This document shows positions 1-5,738 of a stretch of DNA of 6,979 nucleotides, piece after piece. The stretch spans positions 1 through 6,979 of the forward strand of contig CAIMVB010000260.1 of NCBI GenBank assembly GCA_903844785.1, written 5' to 3'. Numbering within the stretch: position 1 is the first letter of the stretch; every line of letters begins with the position of its first letter. Both the position numbers and the translations under genes were made by a program. Source of the stretch: an uncultured Rhodospirillales bacterium. Its GTDB lineage: Bacteria > Pseudomonadota > Alphaproteobacteria > Acetobacterales > Acetobacteraceae. The notes beneath the pieces were generated by a model. The model was not told the DNA's origin and did not search any database. It worked only from the letters and a program-made list of their open reading frames with translations.

Positions 1-1371
1 AAGGGCACAGGTATTCGCAGCCTGGGCCTTTCACGTGATGTAGATAATGCACTGGTCAATGAAATGAATAAGCGGCGATCTGAAGCCGCGGCCGCCGAAT
101 TGCGAGATTCTACCCTTTCACTGATCAATGAAGCGCATGGCGATCCTGCCAAGGGCGAAGGTTTGGGTGATTTGGTGGCAAAGCTGCGTAATAGTTTTAT
201 TGAACTGCGCTTTGATCCATCACTTGTTGTCAAGCAGCAGGCGGTTGTATTGAATGCCGGCCAGAATATGATAAGCCGCTTCAATGATCTGTCGCGTGTG
301 GTGTTGGAAGCGCGTCAGGCGGCACATGATGGCGCGATTGAGGAAATCAAGACAATCAACCAGTCATTGAGCGAATTGGCCGGTCTTGTCCGTGGTATCA
401 TGGAGCGTAGCAGCGCTGGCCAATCCACCGCTGATATGGAAGATAAGCGCGATTTGGCACTGGCGCGTTTGAGTGAAGCGATTGGGTTCAAGCCGATACG
501 TCAATCAGATGGCGGGCTTTTGCTGCTCGGCGCGGGTGGTGCCATTATTCCGCTATCAGAAAATGGTGACGCTTTCACGCTAGAGTCTACCGCCCTTTTA
601 CCAGAATCCTATTATGGTTCAGGGGGAGCTATTCCGCCCATCACCATGAACGGCGTCGATGTGACACGCCAGATCTTGGGTGGACGATTGGGAGAATATC
701 TGGTGCTGCGCGACCAGACTCTGCCCCGATACCAGGCAGAACTTGATATTGGTGCGGTAGAAATCGCCCATCGCTTCAAGCAGGAAGGTCTGAAGCTTTT
801 TACTGACGCTACAGGCGGGGTGCCTGATCCTGATCTGCCCTATGCTGGCAGCACGCAGATCGGCTTTGCAGCCGGTATTCAGATCAACGCCGCGGTGCGT
901 TCCGAGGTTCGGTTGCTGCGCGATGGGACAGAAACCATTCCGGGTCCGGGGGGCTTCACCCCGAACCCCCCTGGTGGACCTGCCGGTTTTACCGATCTGA
1001 TCGACCGCATTCTGGATCATAGTTTTGGTGAAAGGACATCGGCAGGCATTAGCTGGGGTGGCTTCACTATGACCGGTCTTGGCCCCGATGGATCACTCTC
1101 CAGCCCCTTCGGGGCGCCGCGCACCATTGAAGATTATGCGGCACTGATAACATCTTCACATACGGCGGATAGCGCGGCGGCAGGCCGGGTACTCGCAACG
1201 GCGAAGCAATTCAGTGAGGGGCTGGAAGCACGGTTCACGCGCCAATCCCGTGTCGATATCGATAGTGAAATGGCTTCGCTGATCCAATTGCAAAATGCCT
1301 ATGCAGCCAATGCGCGCGTTATCAGCACGGCGCAGACCATGTGGGATACTCTTGTGGGTGCGGTACGATAA
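1..1371 (+). CDS. flgK: Flagellar hook-associated protein 1 FlgK (5' partial)
   Basis: FlgK is the first of two junction proteins that join the flagellar hook to the filament; it is exported by the flagellar type III system and sits outside the cell. The frame is open from the first base, so the gene starts upstream of the window; the ATG at 64 is internal. 456 codons are visible. Judging from the family, roughly the first 40-60 residues are missing, including the rod/hook N-terminal motif. Visible hallmarks are a helical stretch after the start (TGIRSLGLSRDVDNAL), a DKRDLALARLSEAIGF segment matching the conserved 'DQRD..L..LS' part of FlgK, and a classic C-terminal flagellar domain in the last 38 residues (DIDSEMASLIQLQNAYAANA then RVISTAQTMWDTLVGAVR). 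A Gly/Pro-rich linker lies at about nt 940-990. flgL follows after 3 nt, which supports the assignment. The TAA stop is at 1369-1371. The family call is secure; only the 5' end is unknown. Confidence 0.95.
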   Translation, partial: KGTGIRSLGLSRDVDNALVNEMNKRRSEAAAAELRDSTLSLINEAHGDPAKGEGLGDLVAKLRNSFIELRFDPSLVVKQQAVVLNAGQNMISRFNDLSRVVLEARQAAHDGAIEEIKTINQSLSELAGLVRGIMERSSAGQSTADMEDKRDLALARLSEAIGFKPIRQSDGGLLLLGAGGAIIPLSENGDAFTLESTALLPESYYGSGGAIPPITMNGVDVTRQILGGRLGEYLVLRDQTLPRYQAELDIGAVEIAHRFKQEGLKLFTDATGGVPDPDLPYAGSTQIGFAAGIQINAAVRSEVRLLRDGTETIPGPGGFTPNPPGGPAGFTDLIDRILDHSFGERTSAGISWGGFTMTGLGPDGSLSSPFGAPRTIEDYAALITSSHTADSAAAGRVLATAKQFSEGLEARFTRQSRVDIDSEMASLIQLQNAYAANARVISTAQTMWDTLVGAVR

Positions 1372-1374
1372 GCC

Positions 1375-2439
1375 ATGACAAGCATCAACCTTACAGGACG
1401 CATTGATCTTAATGCCATCCTGCTTCGTGAGCGTCTTGCGCAGCTTGGCGAACAGATTTCGACAGGCCGGAAGGGTAATACCTATGCGGCTATTGGTACT
1501 GATGCACCCAAAGCGATTGATCTGCGTGCCGAAATTGGCCGGCGCGAAGCCTATAAGACGAGTATTGATCAGGTGCTGGGCAAAATTCGCATTACCCAAA
1601 CGGTCATGGATCGCCTTGCGGCCATTGCTGAAAAGCATCAAGCCAATGTTGCGAATTTGATGGGTGTCAGCAAGGCGGAAGCAATCCAAATTCAAGCCCA
1701 GCAGGCAAAAGCCGATATGATTGAGGTGGCTGGCCTGCTAAATGAAAAATTCAGCGGTGAATATTTGTTTGGTGGTTCGGATACCCATAATCCACCCATT
1801 CCTGATCCCCTGAATATTGCGAACTCTGGCATGGGGGCCAAGATCAGGGCTGAAATTGCCAGGCTGAATGGGAGCAACACCGTAGAAATACTAACCGCGA
1901 CCAAGGCGATTGCGGAATCCAACGCGGCGGATACGTCACCCTTTTCCGCCTTCCTTTCAACCGGGGATGGAAGTGATGAAGGAAGGCGTAGCCTGCTTGG
2001 CAATAATGATGAACGCATCGCCTATGGCGTATTTGCCAATCGCAATGCAGCAGTGACCAGTAGTGGTGACACAACGGGTTCCTGGGCGAAGGATTTACTG
2101 CGCGGCTTGGCCAGCATCGCCGGGCTAACACCCGAAAAAGCGGCCATGGGCGAAGGCTATGCCTCTCTGATCGCGGGCATTCAGCAAGGCTTGAAATCAA
2201 GCGTCAATGCCCTTGCGCTGGAACGCGGTGCGCTTGGCGTGACTGAAGCCAGGTTGGAGAGTTTGAATACCCTGCATGAGAGTGTGACAACCAGCCTAAC
2301 GGGCCAACTCAGCAGCCTTGAAGAAGTGGATATGGCGAAGACCATCACGACACTTCAAGCCACCCAAACACAACTAGAAGCTTCTTATCGGGCGATTTCA
2401 ATCGCTCAGCAATTGAGCCTCACGCGCTTCCTGGCATAA
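1375..2439 (+). CDS. flgL: Flagellar hook-associated protein 3 FlgL (flagellin-like)
   Basis: FlgL is the second hook-filament junction protein, between FlgK and the first flagellin subunits. The 354-residue product has a flagellin-type N-terminal helical domain (about residues 10-125, with LGEQISTGRKGNTYAAIGTD at 25-44) and the FlgL hallmark SGEYLFGGSDTHNPPI at 127-142, which corresponds to the 'G.YLFAGS.T..PP' motif of the family. The C-terminal helix (about 285-354) contains SSLEEVDMAKTITTLQATQT and ends in LSLTRFLA, close to the flagellin C-terminal pattern. The start is 3 nt after the flgK stop; no strong Shine-Dalgarno is visible directly upstream, so translational coupling to flgK is likely (inference). 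Length is within the usual range for FlgL. It could be annotated only as 'flagellin N-terminal domain protein', but position and the YLFGGS motif favour FlgL. Confidence 0.92.
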   Translation: MTSINLTGRIDLNAILLRERLAQLGEQISTGRKGNTYAAIGTDAPKAIDLRAEIGRREAYKTSIDQVLGKIRITQTVMDRLAAIAEKHQANVANLMGVSKAEAIQIQAQQAKADMIEVAGLLNEKFSGEYLFGGSDTHNPPIPDPLNIANSGMGAKIRAEIARLNGSNTVEILTATKAIAESNAADTSPFSAFLSTGDGSDEGRRSLLGNNDERIAYGVFANRNAAVTSSGDTTGSWAKDLLRGLASIAGLTPEKAAMGEGYASLIAGIQQGLKSSVNALALERGALGVTEARLESLNTLHESVTTSLTGQLSSLEEVDMAKTITTLQATQTQLEASYRAISIAQQLSLTRFLA

Positions 2440-2467
2440 CAGGCGCTACTTTCCCTGCCGGACCAGC

Positions 2468-2480
2468 GGTGGGGCCCACC
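2468..2480. repeat. Short GC-rich dyad after flgL
   Basis: GGTGGG, one central G, then CCCACC: a perfect short inverted repeat 29 bp after the flgL stop. It could fold as a 5-bp stem with a 3-nt loop (GGTGG-GGC-CCACC). No T-run follows, so calling it a Rho-independent terminator is not justified; it might mark the 3' end of the flgKL mRNA or be chance. Confidence 0.35.
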
Positions 2481-2493
2481 AAGCGCGTGCCCA

Positions 2494-2512
2494 GGCAATT
2501 TGGCGGCAATTT
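2494..2512. repeat. Tandem direct repeat GGCAATTT
   Basis: GGCAATTT occurs at 2494-2501 and again at 2505-2512 with GGC between, giving an 11-bp period, about one helical turn. This spacing would suit a protein binding two half-sites on the same DNA face, but no known binding motif is recognised and the copies are short. Confidence 0.35.
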
Positions 2513-2588
2513 AAAGCTAATCACATCCATAGCGACAGCCTGCGAGAAGCGCTTCCGACACTTTGAGATTTCCTTGGGCGCAATTTTA

Positions 2589-2646
2589 GTAACTAACATT
2601 TCAATCTTTGCTGAGCCATGGGATGAAGAACCGCTCATGTAACTAA
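2589..2646. repeat. Direct repeat GTAACTAA, two copies 50 bp apart
   Basis: GTAACTAA is at 2589-2596 and 2639-2646. The second copy sits in the loop of the CGCTCATG/CATGAGCG hairpin. No function is known; the motif is AT-rich in an AT-rich region, so chance is possible. Confidence 0.3.
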
Positions 2647-2670
2647 ACCCATGAGCGAAAAACATGAGCG
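2632..2670. repeat. Inverted plus direct repeat CGCTCATG / CATGAGCG / CATGAGCG
   Basis: CGCTCATG at 2632-2639 is perfectly complementary to CATGAGCG at 2650-2657 (8-bp stem, 10-nt loop) and also to a second CATGAGCG at 2663-2670. In RNA the upstream arm could therefore pair with either of two downstream arms. The second copy overlaps a small dyad (AGCG-CTT-CGCT, 2667-2677) that is followed by AAATTTTTCTT, a weak terminator-like arrangement. The arms are visible directly; a role as attenuator, terminator or operator is inference. Confidence 0.55.
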
Positions 2671-2757
2671 CTTCGCTAAATTTTTCTTATCAGTTTTGTA
2701 GCAAGACCCACGTGAATGGCGTGAGGAACGAGAATCTTTCGATTCATAGAAAAATTA

Positions 2758-2787
2758 AATCACTAATGGAAAAATTTTTTGGTGATT
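2758..2787. promoter_or_regulatory. AT-rich imperfect palindrome upstream of flagellin
   Basis: AATCAC at 2758-2763 is complementary to GTGATT at 2782-2787, flanking an A/T-rich centre that contains AAAAATTTTTT. This 30-bp imperfect dyad ends about 128 bp before the flagellin start and could be a regulator-binding site or a bent-DNA element. No specific regulator motif is recognised. Confidence 0.3.
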
Positions 2788-2900
2788 CATCTGATTTTTC
2801 AGAAAGCCTTCAATTTCATCTTCCATGATCCCGTCATTCGCAAGAAGCGGATGCAACCGGACCTTCCGTCACCCTCAACGGGGCGCAGGTCATGATTTGG

Positions 2901-2908
2901 AAGGGGAA
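2901..2908 (+). promoter_or_regulatory. Ribosome binding site deciding the flagellin start
   Basis: AAGGGGAA sits 7 nt before the ATG at 2916. It lies downstream of the alternative in-frame ATG at 2892, which has only a weak purine stretch before it. It therefore favours 2916 as the true start. Confidence 0.7.
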
Positions 2909-2915
2909 TACCCCA

Positions 2916-3749
2916 ATGGCTATGAATTCAGTTGTGACGAACCATGGTGCTATTGTTGCGCTGCAGTCGCTGAACCGTACGACAGATGCGCTTTCAATCG
3001 TCCAAAAGCGCGTTTCAACCGGGGTCCGCGTGGCTGATGCCAAGGATGATGGTGGTGCTTTTGCGGTGGCCCAATCGGTACGCGGTGACGTGGCGGGCCT
3101 GACGGCCGCCAATGAACAGCTGGGCGGCACCAAGGGTGTGCTTGAAACCACTTTCGCGGCACTCGGCAAGGTTTCCGAAACCATGGTGAAGGTTCGTGAA
3201 ACACTGACCCGCCTGGCGGATGGTACGCTGAATGACGAACAGCGTGATCAGTATGAAGCGCAATACACCCAGTTGCGCACGCAGATCCAAAACTTCATTT
3301 CTGATGCCACCTATAACAGCCGTACGCTGCTTGATACAGATACAGCGGCCGGCGGGGGTGATATCGTGACTACCCGTAACGAATCGGGTTCTACCTTTAC
3401 GGTGACCGCCATTGACGGTGCTGGCACGTTGGTAGTGGCGGCTGCACCGACCACGGCAACCGCGGCGCAAACTGCGTTGCAGTCTGGCGGAGACTTCAAA
3501 ACTATCGAATCCGCCATTGCTGATGCGATGAATCAATTTGGTTCTGACAGCAACTACATCGATGGCCAGGTCAAGTATAACAAGGACAAGGCCGATGCGC
3601 TGGAAGGCGGGTTGGGCGCCTTGATTGACGCCGATCTTGCCAAGGAAAGTGCTAAGTTGCAGGCGCTGCAAATCCGCCAGCAGCTTGGTACCCAGGCGCT
3701 TTCCATCTCAAACCAGTCTCCGCAGATGCTGCTGAGCCTGTTCCGCTAA
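2916..3749 (+). CDS. Flagellin (compact, 277 aa)
   Basis: Flagellin is the subunit of the flagellar filament, exported through the flagellar secretion channel and polymerised at the tip. From the ATG at 2916 the product is 277 residues and begins MAMNSVVTNHGAIVALQSLN, matching the standard flagellin N-terminus; a longer start at 2892 would add eight residues (MIWKGNTP) that do not fit the family. The N-terminal D0/D1 helices span about 1-140, the C-terminal D1/D0 helices about 195-277, with the typical ending ALSISNQSPQMLLSLFR. The central variable part (about 143-195, Gly/Ala/Thr-rich) is short, so the outer D2/D3 domains are essentially absent, as in many alphaproteobacterial flagellins. 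It follows the long leader region and is followed by flbT and flaF, its likely regulators. The gene is fliC- or fljK-like; I leave the symbol empty because naming varies and other copies may exist elsewhere. Confidence 0.95.
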   Translation: MAMNSVVTNHGAIVALQSLNRTTDALSIVQKRVSTGVRVADAKDDGGAFAVAQSVRGDVAGLTAANEQLGGTKGVLETTFAALGKVSETMVKVRETLTRLADGTLNDEQRDQYEAQYTQLRTQIQNFISDATYNSRTLLDTDTAAGGGDIVTTRNESGSTFTVTAIDGAGTLVVAAAPTTATAAQTALQSGGDFKTIESAIADAMNQFGSDSNYIDGQVKYNKDKADALEGGLGALIDADLAKESAKLQALQIRQQLGTQALSISNQSPQMLLSLFR

Positions 3750-3752
3750 GCC

Positions 3753-3786
3753 AAGGCGGCGGCCTCGTCCCAGACGGGGCCGCCTT
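3753..3786 (+). terminator. GC-rich hairpin after flagellin
   Basis: Four bases after the flagellin stop, AAGGCGG (3753-3759) pairs with CCGCCTT (3780-3786), and inside it CCTCGTC (3763-3769) pairs with GACGGGG (3773-3779) with one G-T wobble, around a CCA loop and a three-base bulge (CGG). This is a strong stem of about 14 pairs. It is followed by CCTTGAACGG, not a T-run, so it is either an incomplete terminator or a 3' stabilising stem that lets some transcription pass into flbT-flaF. The hairpin is seen; its role is inferred. Confidence 0.65.
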
Positions 3787-3794
3787 CCTTGAAC

Positions 3795-3798
3795 GGAG
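3795..3798 (+). promoter_or_regulatory. Ribosome binding site of flbT
   Basis: GGAG lies 6 nt before the ATG at 3805, immediately downstream of the post-flagellin hairpin, so flbT has its own translation start signal. Confidence 0.65.
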
Positions 3799-3804
3799 AC
3801 AAAA

Positions 3805-4236
3805 ATGTCGACGCTCGTTCTAGAATTGCGCCAAGGCGACATGATGATCGTCAATGGTGCACCGATCAGATTTCGCAATCGCGCCCGCATTGAATTGACC
3901 GCAAGGGCACGTTTCCTTTTCGGCAAGCAGCTCATGACGCCGGATATGGCGGATACGCCGGCCAGGCGTATCTATTTCGCGCTGCAAACCGCCTATATTG
4001 GCGATCATGATGAAAGAAAGGTCGGCCTTGAACTTGCCCGGCAATTGATCGCTGAATTCCGTGATGCCACCACTTCGGATATGGCGCGCGAAATGCTTGA
4101 CCGCGCGCTGAAATCGGCGGAAGCGGATCAATGCTACCAGGCCTTGAAATTGGCCCGCCGCGTGATGCGCCATGAAGAAGTGGTGCTGGGGCTAAGCCCG
4201 GTCGCTTCGGTTGCGCTAACGGAGGATGTGGCATGA
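3805..4236 (+). CDS. flbT: Flagellin biosynthesis regulator FlbT
   Basis: FlbT is a small cytoplasmic regulator known from Caulobacter to bind the 5' leader of flagellin mRNA and lower its stability or translation until the hook is complete; in other alphaproteobacteria it can act positively. The 143-residue product fits the family length. It shows the N-terminal beta-rich part LELRQGDMMIVNGAPIRFRN (6-25), then ARIELTARARFLFGKQLMTP (27-46) and the conserved TPARRIYFALQTAYIG (51-66), followed by an alpha-helical C-terminal half (about 70-128). GGAG precedes the chosen ATG. Its TGA overlaps the flaF ATG (ATGA), so the two are translationally coupled. Placement right after the flagellin strongly supports the call. 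The direction of its effect in this organism cannot be read from sequence. Confidence 0.92.
   Translation: MSTLVLELRQGDMMIVNGAPIRFRNRARIELTARARFLFGKQLMTPDMADTPARRIYFALQTAYIGDHDERKVGLELARQLIAEFRDATTSDMAREMLDRALKSAEADQCYQALKLARRVMRHEEVVLGLSPVASVALTEDVA
4221..4225 (+). promoter_or_regulatory. Ribosome binding site of flaF
   Basis: GGAGG inside the end of flbT, 7 nt before the flaF ATG at 4233. It supports that start over the in-frame ATG at 4239. Confidence 0.65.
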
Positions 4237-4568
4237 ATATGCTGCATGCCCGACGTGCCTATCAGGCCACCCGCATGGCGATGGATCCGCGCGAACAGGA
4301 AGCGGATGTGTTTCGCCGCGTCACCGGGGCGCTCAAGGCAGCGCTGGAACAGGAAGGTATCCTGCGCGCAAGGGCGATTGCGGATAATCGCCGGCTCTGG
4401 ATTGCGCTTGAAGCCTCTCTCCGTCATCCGGCCAATCAATTACCACAAGCCACCAAGCTTTCGATCTTGAGCGTGGGGCGTGCGGTGCTGCGGGAGATGG
4501 AGACTGACAAGCCCGATATCCCCTTCCTGATCGAGGTGAATGAACAACTCGCTGCGGGGCTTGGCTGA
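4233..4568 (+). CDS. flaF: Flagellar biosynthesis regulator FlaF
   Basis: FlaF is a small cytoplasmic protein needed for flagellin production and secretion in alphaproteobacteria, acting together with and partly opposite to FlbT. The 111-residue product shows the family pattern: an N-terminal ARRAYQ segment (6-11), DPREQEADVFRRVTGAL (18-34), the diagnostic NRRLWIAL (52-59), HPANQLPQ (65-72) and the C-terminal FLIEVNEQLAAGL (98-110). It starts inside the flbT stop (4-nt overlap) behind a GGAGG, a tight coupling that should keep the two proteins in proportion. Length is normal for the family and no frameshift is seen. Confidence 0.92.
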   Translation: MNMLHARRAYQATRMAMDPREQEADVFRRVTGALKAALEQEGILRARAIADNRRLWIALEASLRHPANQLPQATKLSILSVGRAVLREMETDKPDIPFLIEVNEQLAAGLG

Positions 4569-4692
4569 CGCCCCATTCTTGCGTGCCAAAAAGCTTGGCT
4601 GCTGATCAGGACACCCCGGCGGCTTAGGATCACGGCGCAGCGGGAAGTTTCGCCGTTTCGAATTAGCGTCGGGTCATGGTATTGGTCCCCCC
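4569..4692. other. Spacer between flaF and tsaD
   Basis: These 124 bp must contain the end of the flagellin-flbT-flaF transcript and probably a tsaD promoter. The only dyad noticed is CGGCG (4633-4637) with CGCCG (4651-4655), a 5-bp stem with a 13-nt loop followed by TTTCGAATT; this is too weak to call a terminator. No convincing -35/-10 pair is seen. Confidence 0.5.
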
Positions 4693-5733
4693 ATGAAACC
4701 CGACGCGTGCATTCTTGGTATCGAAAGTAGTTGCGATGAAACCGCGGCGGCGGTGCTGCGCGCTGATGGCACGATCTTGGCTGAGGCGGTTTTTAGCCAA
4801 CAGGCAGAACATGCAGCCTTTGGCGGCGTAGTGCCGGAAATTGCCGCGCGGGCGCATTTGCAACATTTGCCGGGCTTGGTGGCAGACGTATTGCAGAAAT
4901 CCGGCATCAACCCCACCGCGCTGCATGCCGTTGCCGCTACCGCTGGCCCTGGCTTGATCGGCGGCCTGATTGTGGGCGCTTCCTTTGCCAAGGGTGTGGC
5001 GCTGGCGCATGGGCTGCCCTTCCTTGCCATCAATCATCTGGAAGCGCATGCGCTGACGGTGCGCTTGCCGGGATTGATGCCCGGCGCACCACCTGCCTTC
5101 CCCTATCTGCTGTTGCTGCTGTCGGGCGGGCATTGCCAATGCGTGCTGGTGGAAGGGCTTGGGCGCTATCATCGGCTTGGCAGCACGCTGGATGATGCGG
5201 TGGGTGAAGCCTTCGATAAGGCTGCGAAGTTGCTTGGCCTGCCTTGGCCTGGCGGGCCGCATCTGGAACGCCTGGCGGCCACGGGTGATCCCGCGCTTGT
5301 CCCTTTGCCGCGCCCGCTGATGGGCCGTGCCGGGTGTGATTTTTCTTTCTCGGGTCTCAAGACCGCGGTGGCACGGGCTGTGGCGCTTGGGCAGGCGCGC
5401 CCCCAAGATATCGCTGCATCTTTCCAGGCTGCCGTTGCCGCGGTGCTTGCTGATCGCGCTAGCCATGCCTTGGATATGGCGCCGAGTGTCACGGCATTGG
5501 TTGTGGCGGGGGGCGTTGCGGCCAATGGCGCGGTCCGCGCCGCGCTTGGCAATGTTGCAACGGCCAGGGGCTTGCCCATGCTGGCGCCACCGCTGCGGTA
5601 TTGCACTGATAATGCCGTGATGGTTGCTTGGGCTGCGGTTGAACGGTTGCGGTATGGCTTGGTGGATTCACTCGCCCATAATCCACGCCCGCGTTGGCCA
5701 TTGGCAGAGCTTTCTGGCACTGCCGCCGCTTGA
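4693..5733 (+). CDS. tsaD: tRNA N6-adenosine threonylcarbamoyltransferase TsaD
   Basis: TsaD (Kae1/Qri7/YgjD family) transfers the threonylcarbamoyl group from threonylcarbamoyl-AMP to A37 of ANN-decoding tRNAs, making t6A with TsaB and TsaE in the cytoplasm. The 346-residue product has the complete set of family motifs: ILGIESSCDETAAAVL (7-22), the metal-binding HLEAH (115-119, His115 and His119), LLLLSGGH (140-147), LDDAVGEAFDKAAKLLGLP (166-184), the DFSFSGLKTA block (216-225), VAGGVAANGAVR (271-282) and the C-terminal CTDNAVMVAWA (304-314, containing the metal-ligand-type Asp306). The ATG at 4693 gives the normal N-terminus. It is preceded by a C-run and no clear Shine-Dalgarno, so initiation may be weak or leaderless (inference). 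The gene is housekeeping and normally essential, unrelated to the flagellar genes upstream. The next gene is convergent, 5 bp away. Confidence 0.97.
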   Translation: MKPDACILGIESSCDETAAAVLRADGTILAEAVFSQQAEHAAFGGVVPEIAARAHLQHLPGLVADVLQKSGINPTALHAVAATAGPGLIGGLIVGASFAKGVALAHGLPFLAINHLEAHALTVRLPGLMPGAPPAFPYLLLLLSGGHCQCVLVEGLGRYHRLGSTLDDAVGEAFDKAAKLLGLPWPGGPHLERLAATGDPALVPLPRPLMGRAGCDFSFSGLKTAVARAVALGQARPQDIAASFQAAVAAVLADRASHALDMAPSVTALVVAGGVAANGAVRAALGNVATARGLPMLAPPLRYCTDNAVMVAWAAVERLRYGLVDSLAHNPRPRWPLAELSGTAAA

Positions 5734-5738
5734 TGCTT

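Larger units (their letters stand above)
2440..2915. other. Long intergenic region / flagellin promoter-leader region
   Basis: About 476 bp without a supportable gene separate flgL from the flagellin. The first ~140 bp have intermediate composition; about 2581-2830 is clearly AT-rich, with A/T runs such as around 2751-2780, unlike the flanking coding DNA. It contains several short repeats and dyads listed separately. It presumably carries the end of the flgKL transcript and the promoter and 5' leader of the flagellin. I looked for sigma-54 (GG-N10-GC with TGGCAC/TTGC character), sigma-28 (TAAA-N15-GCCGATAA) and paired TTAA-N7-TTAA CtrA boxes and found no good match; the nearest sigma-28-like pair (TAAAG at 2512, GCGACAG at 2532) is weak. 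Short ORFs across it have no recognisable products. Confidence 0.6.

Noticed and set aside
2512..2540. Possible sigma-28 promoter (TAAAG, 15-nt spacer, GCGACAGC)
   Set aside because: The -10 part matches the GCCGATAA consensus poorly, and the site is about 400 bp from the flagellin start.
2420..2665. 81-codon minus-strand frame in the flgL-flagellin intergenic region
   Set aside because: No recognisable product, overlaps the flgL end, and would start within the inverted-repeat region without a clear ribosome site; a small gene cannot be fully excluded.
2825..3037. 70-codon plus-strand frame across the flagellin start
   Set aside because: Runs out of frame into the flagellin coding sequence, and its translation is not protein-like.
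3015..3671. 218-codon minus-strand frame opposite the flagellin
   Set aside because: Completely overlaps the well-supported flagellin; no recognisable domain or start signal.
2892..3749. Longer flagellin starting at ATG 2892
   Set aside because: The added residues MIWKGNTP do not fit flagellin N-termini, and the AAGGGG ribosome site lies downstream of this ATG, pointing to 2916.
4663..5466. 267-codon open frame on the minus strand across tsaD
   Set aside because: It lies antisense to a tsaD with every family motif intact; the translation is rich in Gln/Arg/His of the kind produced by reverse reading of a GC-rich gene and resembles no family.
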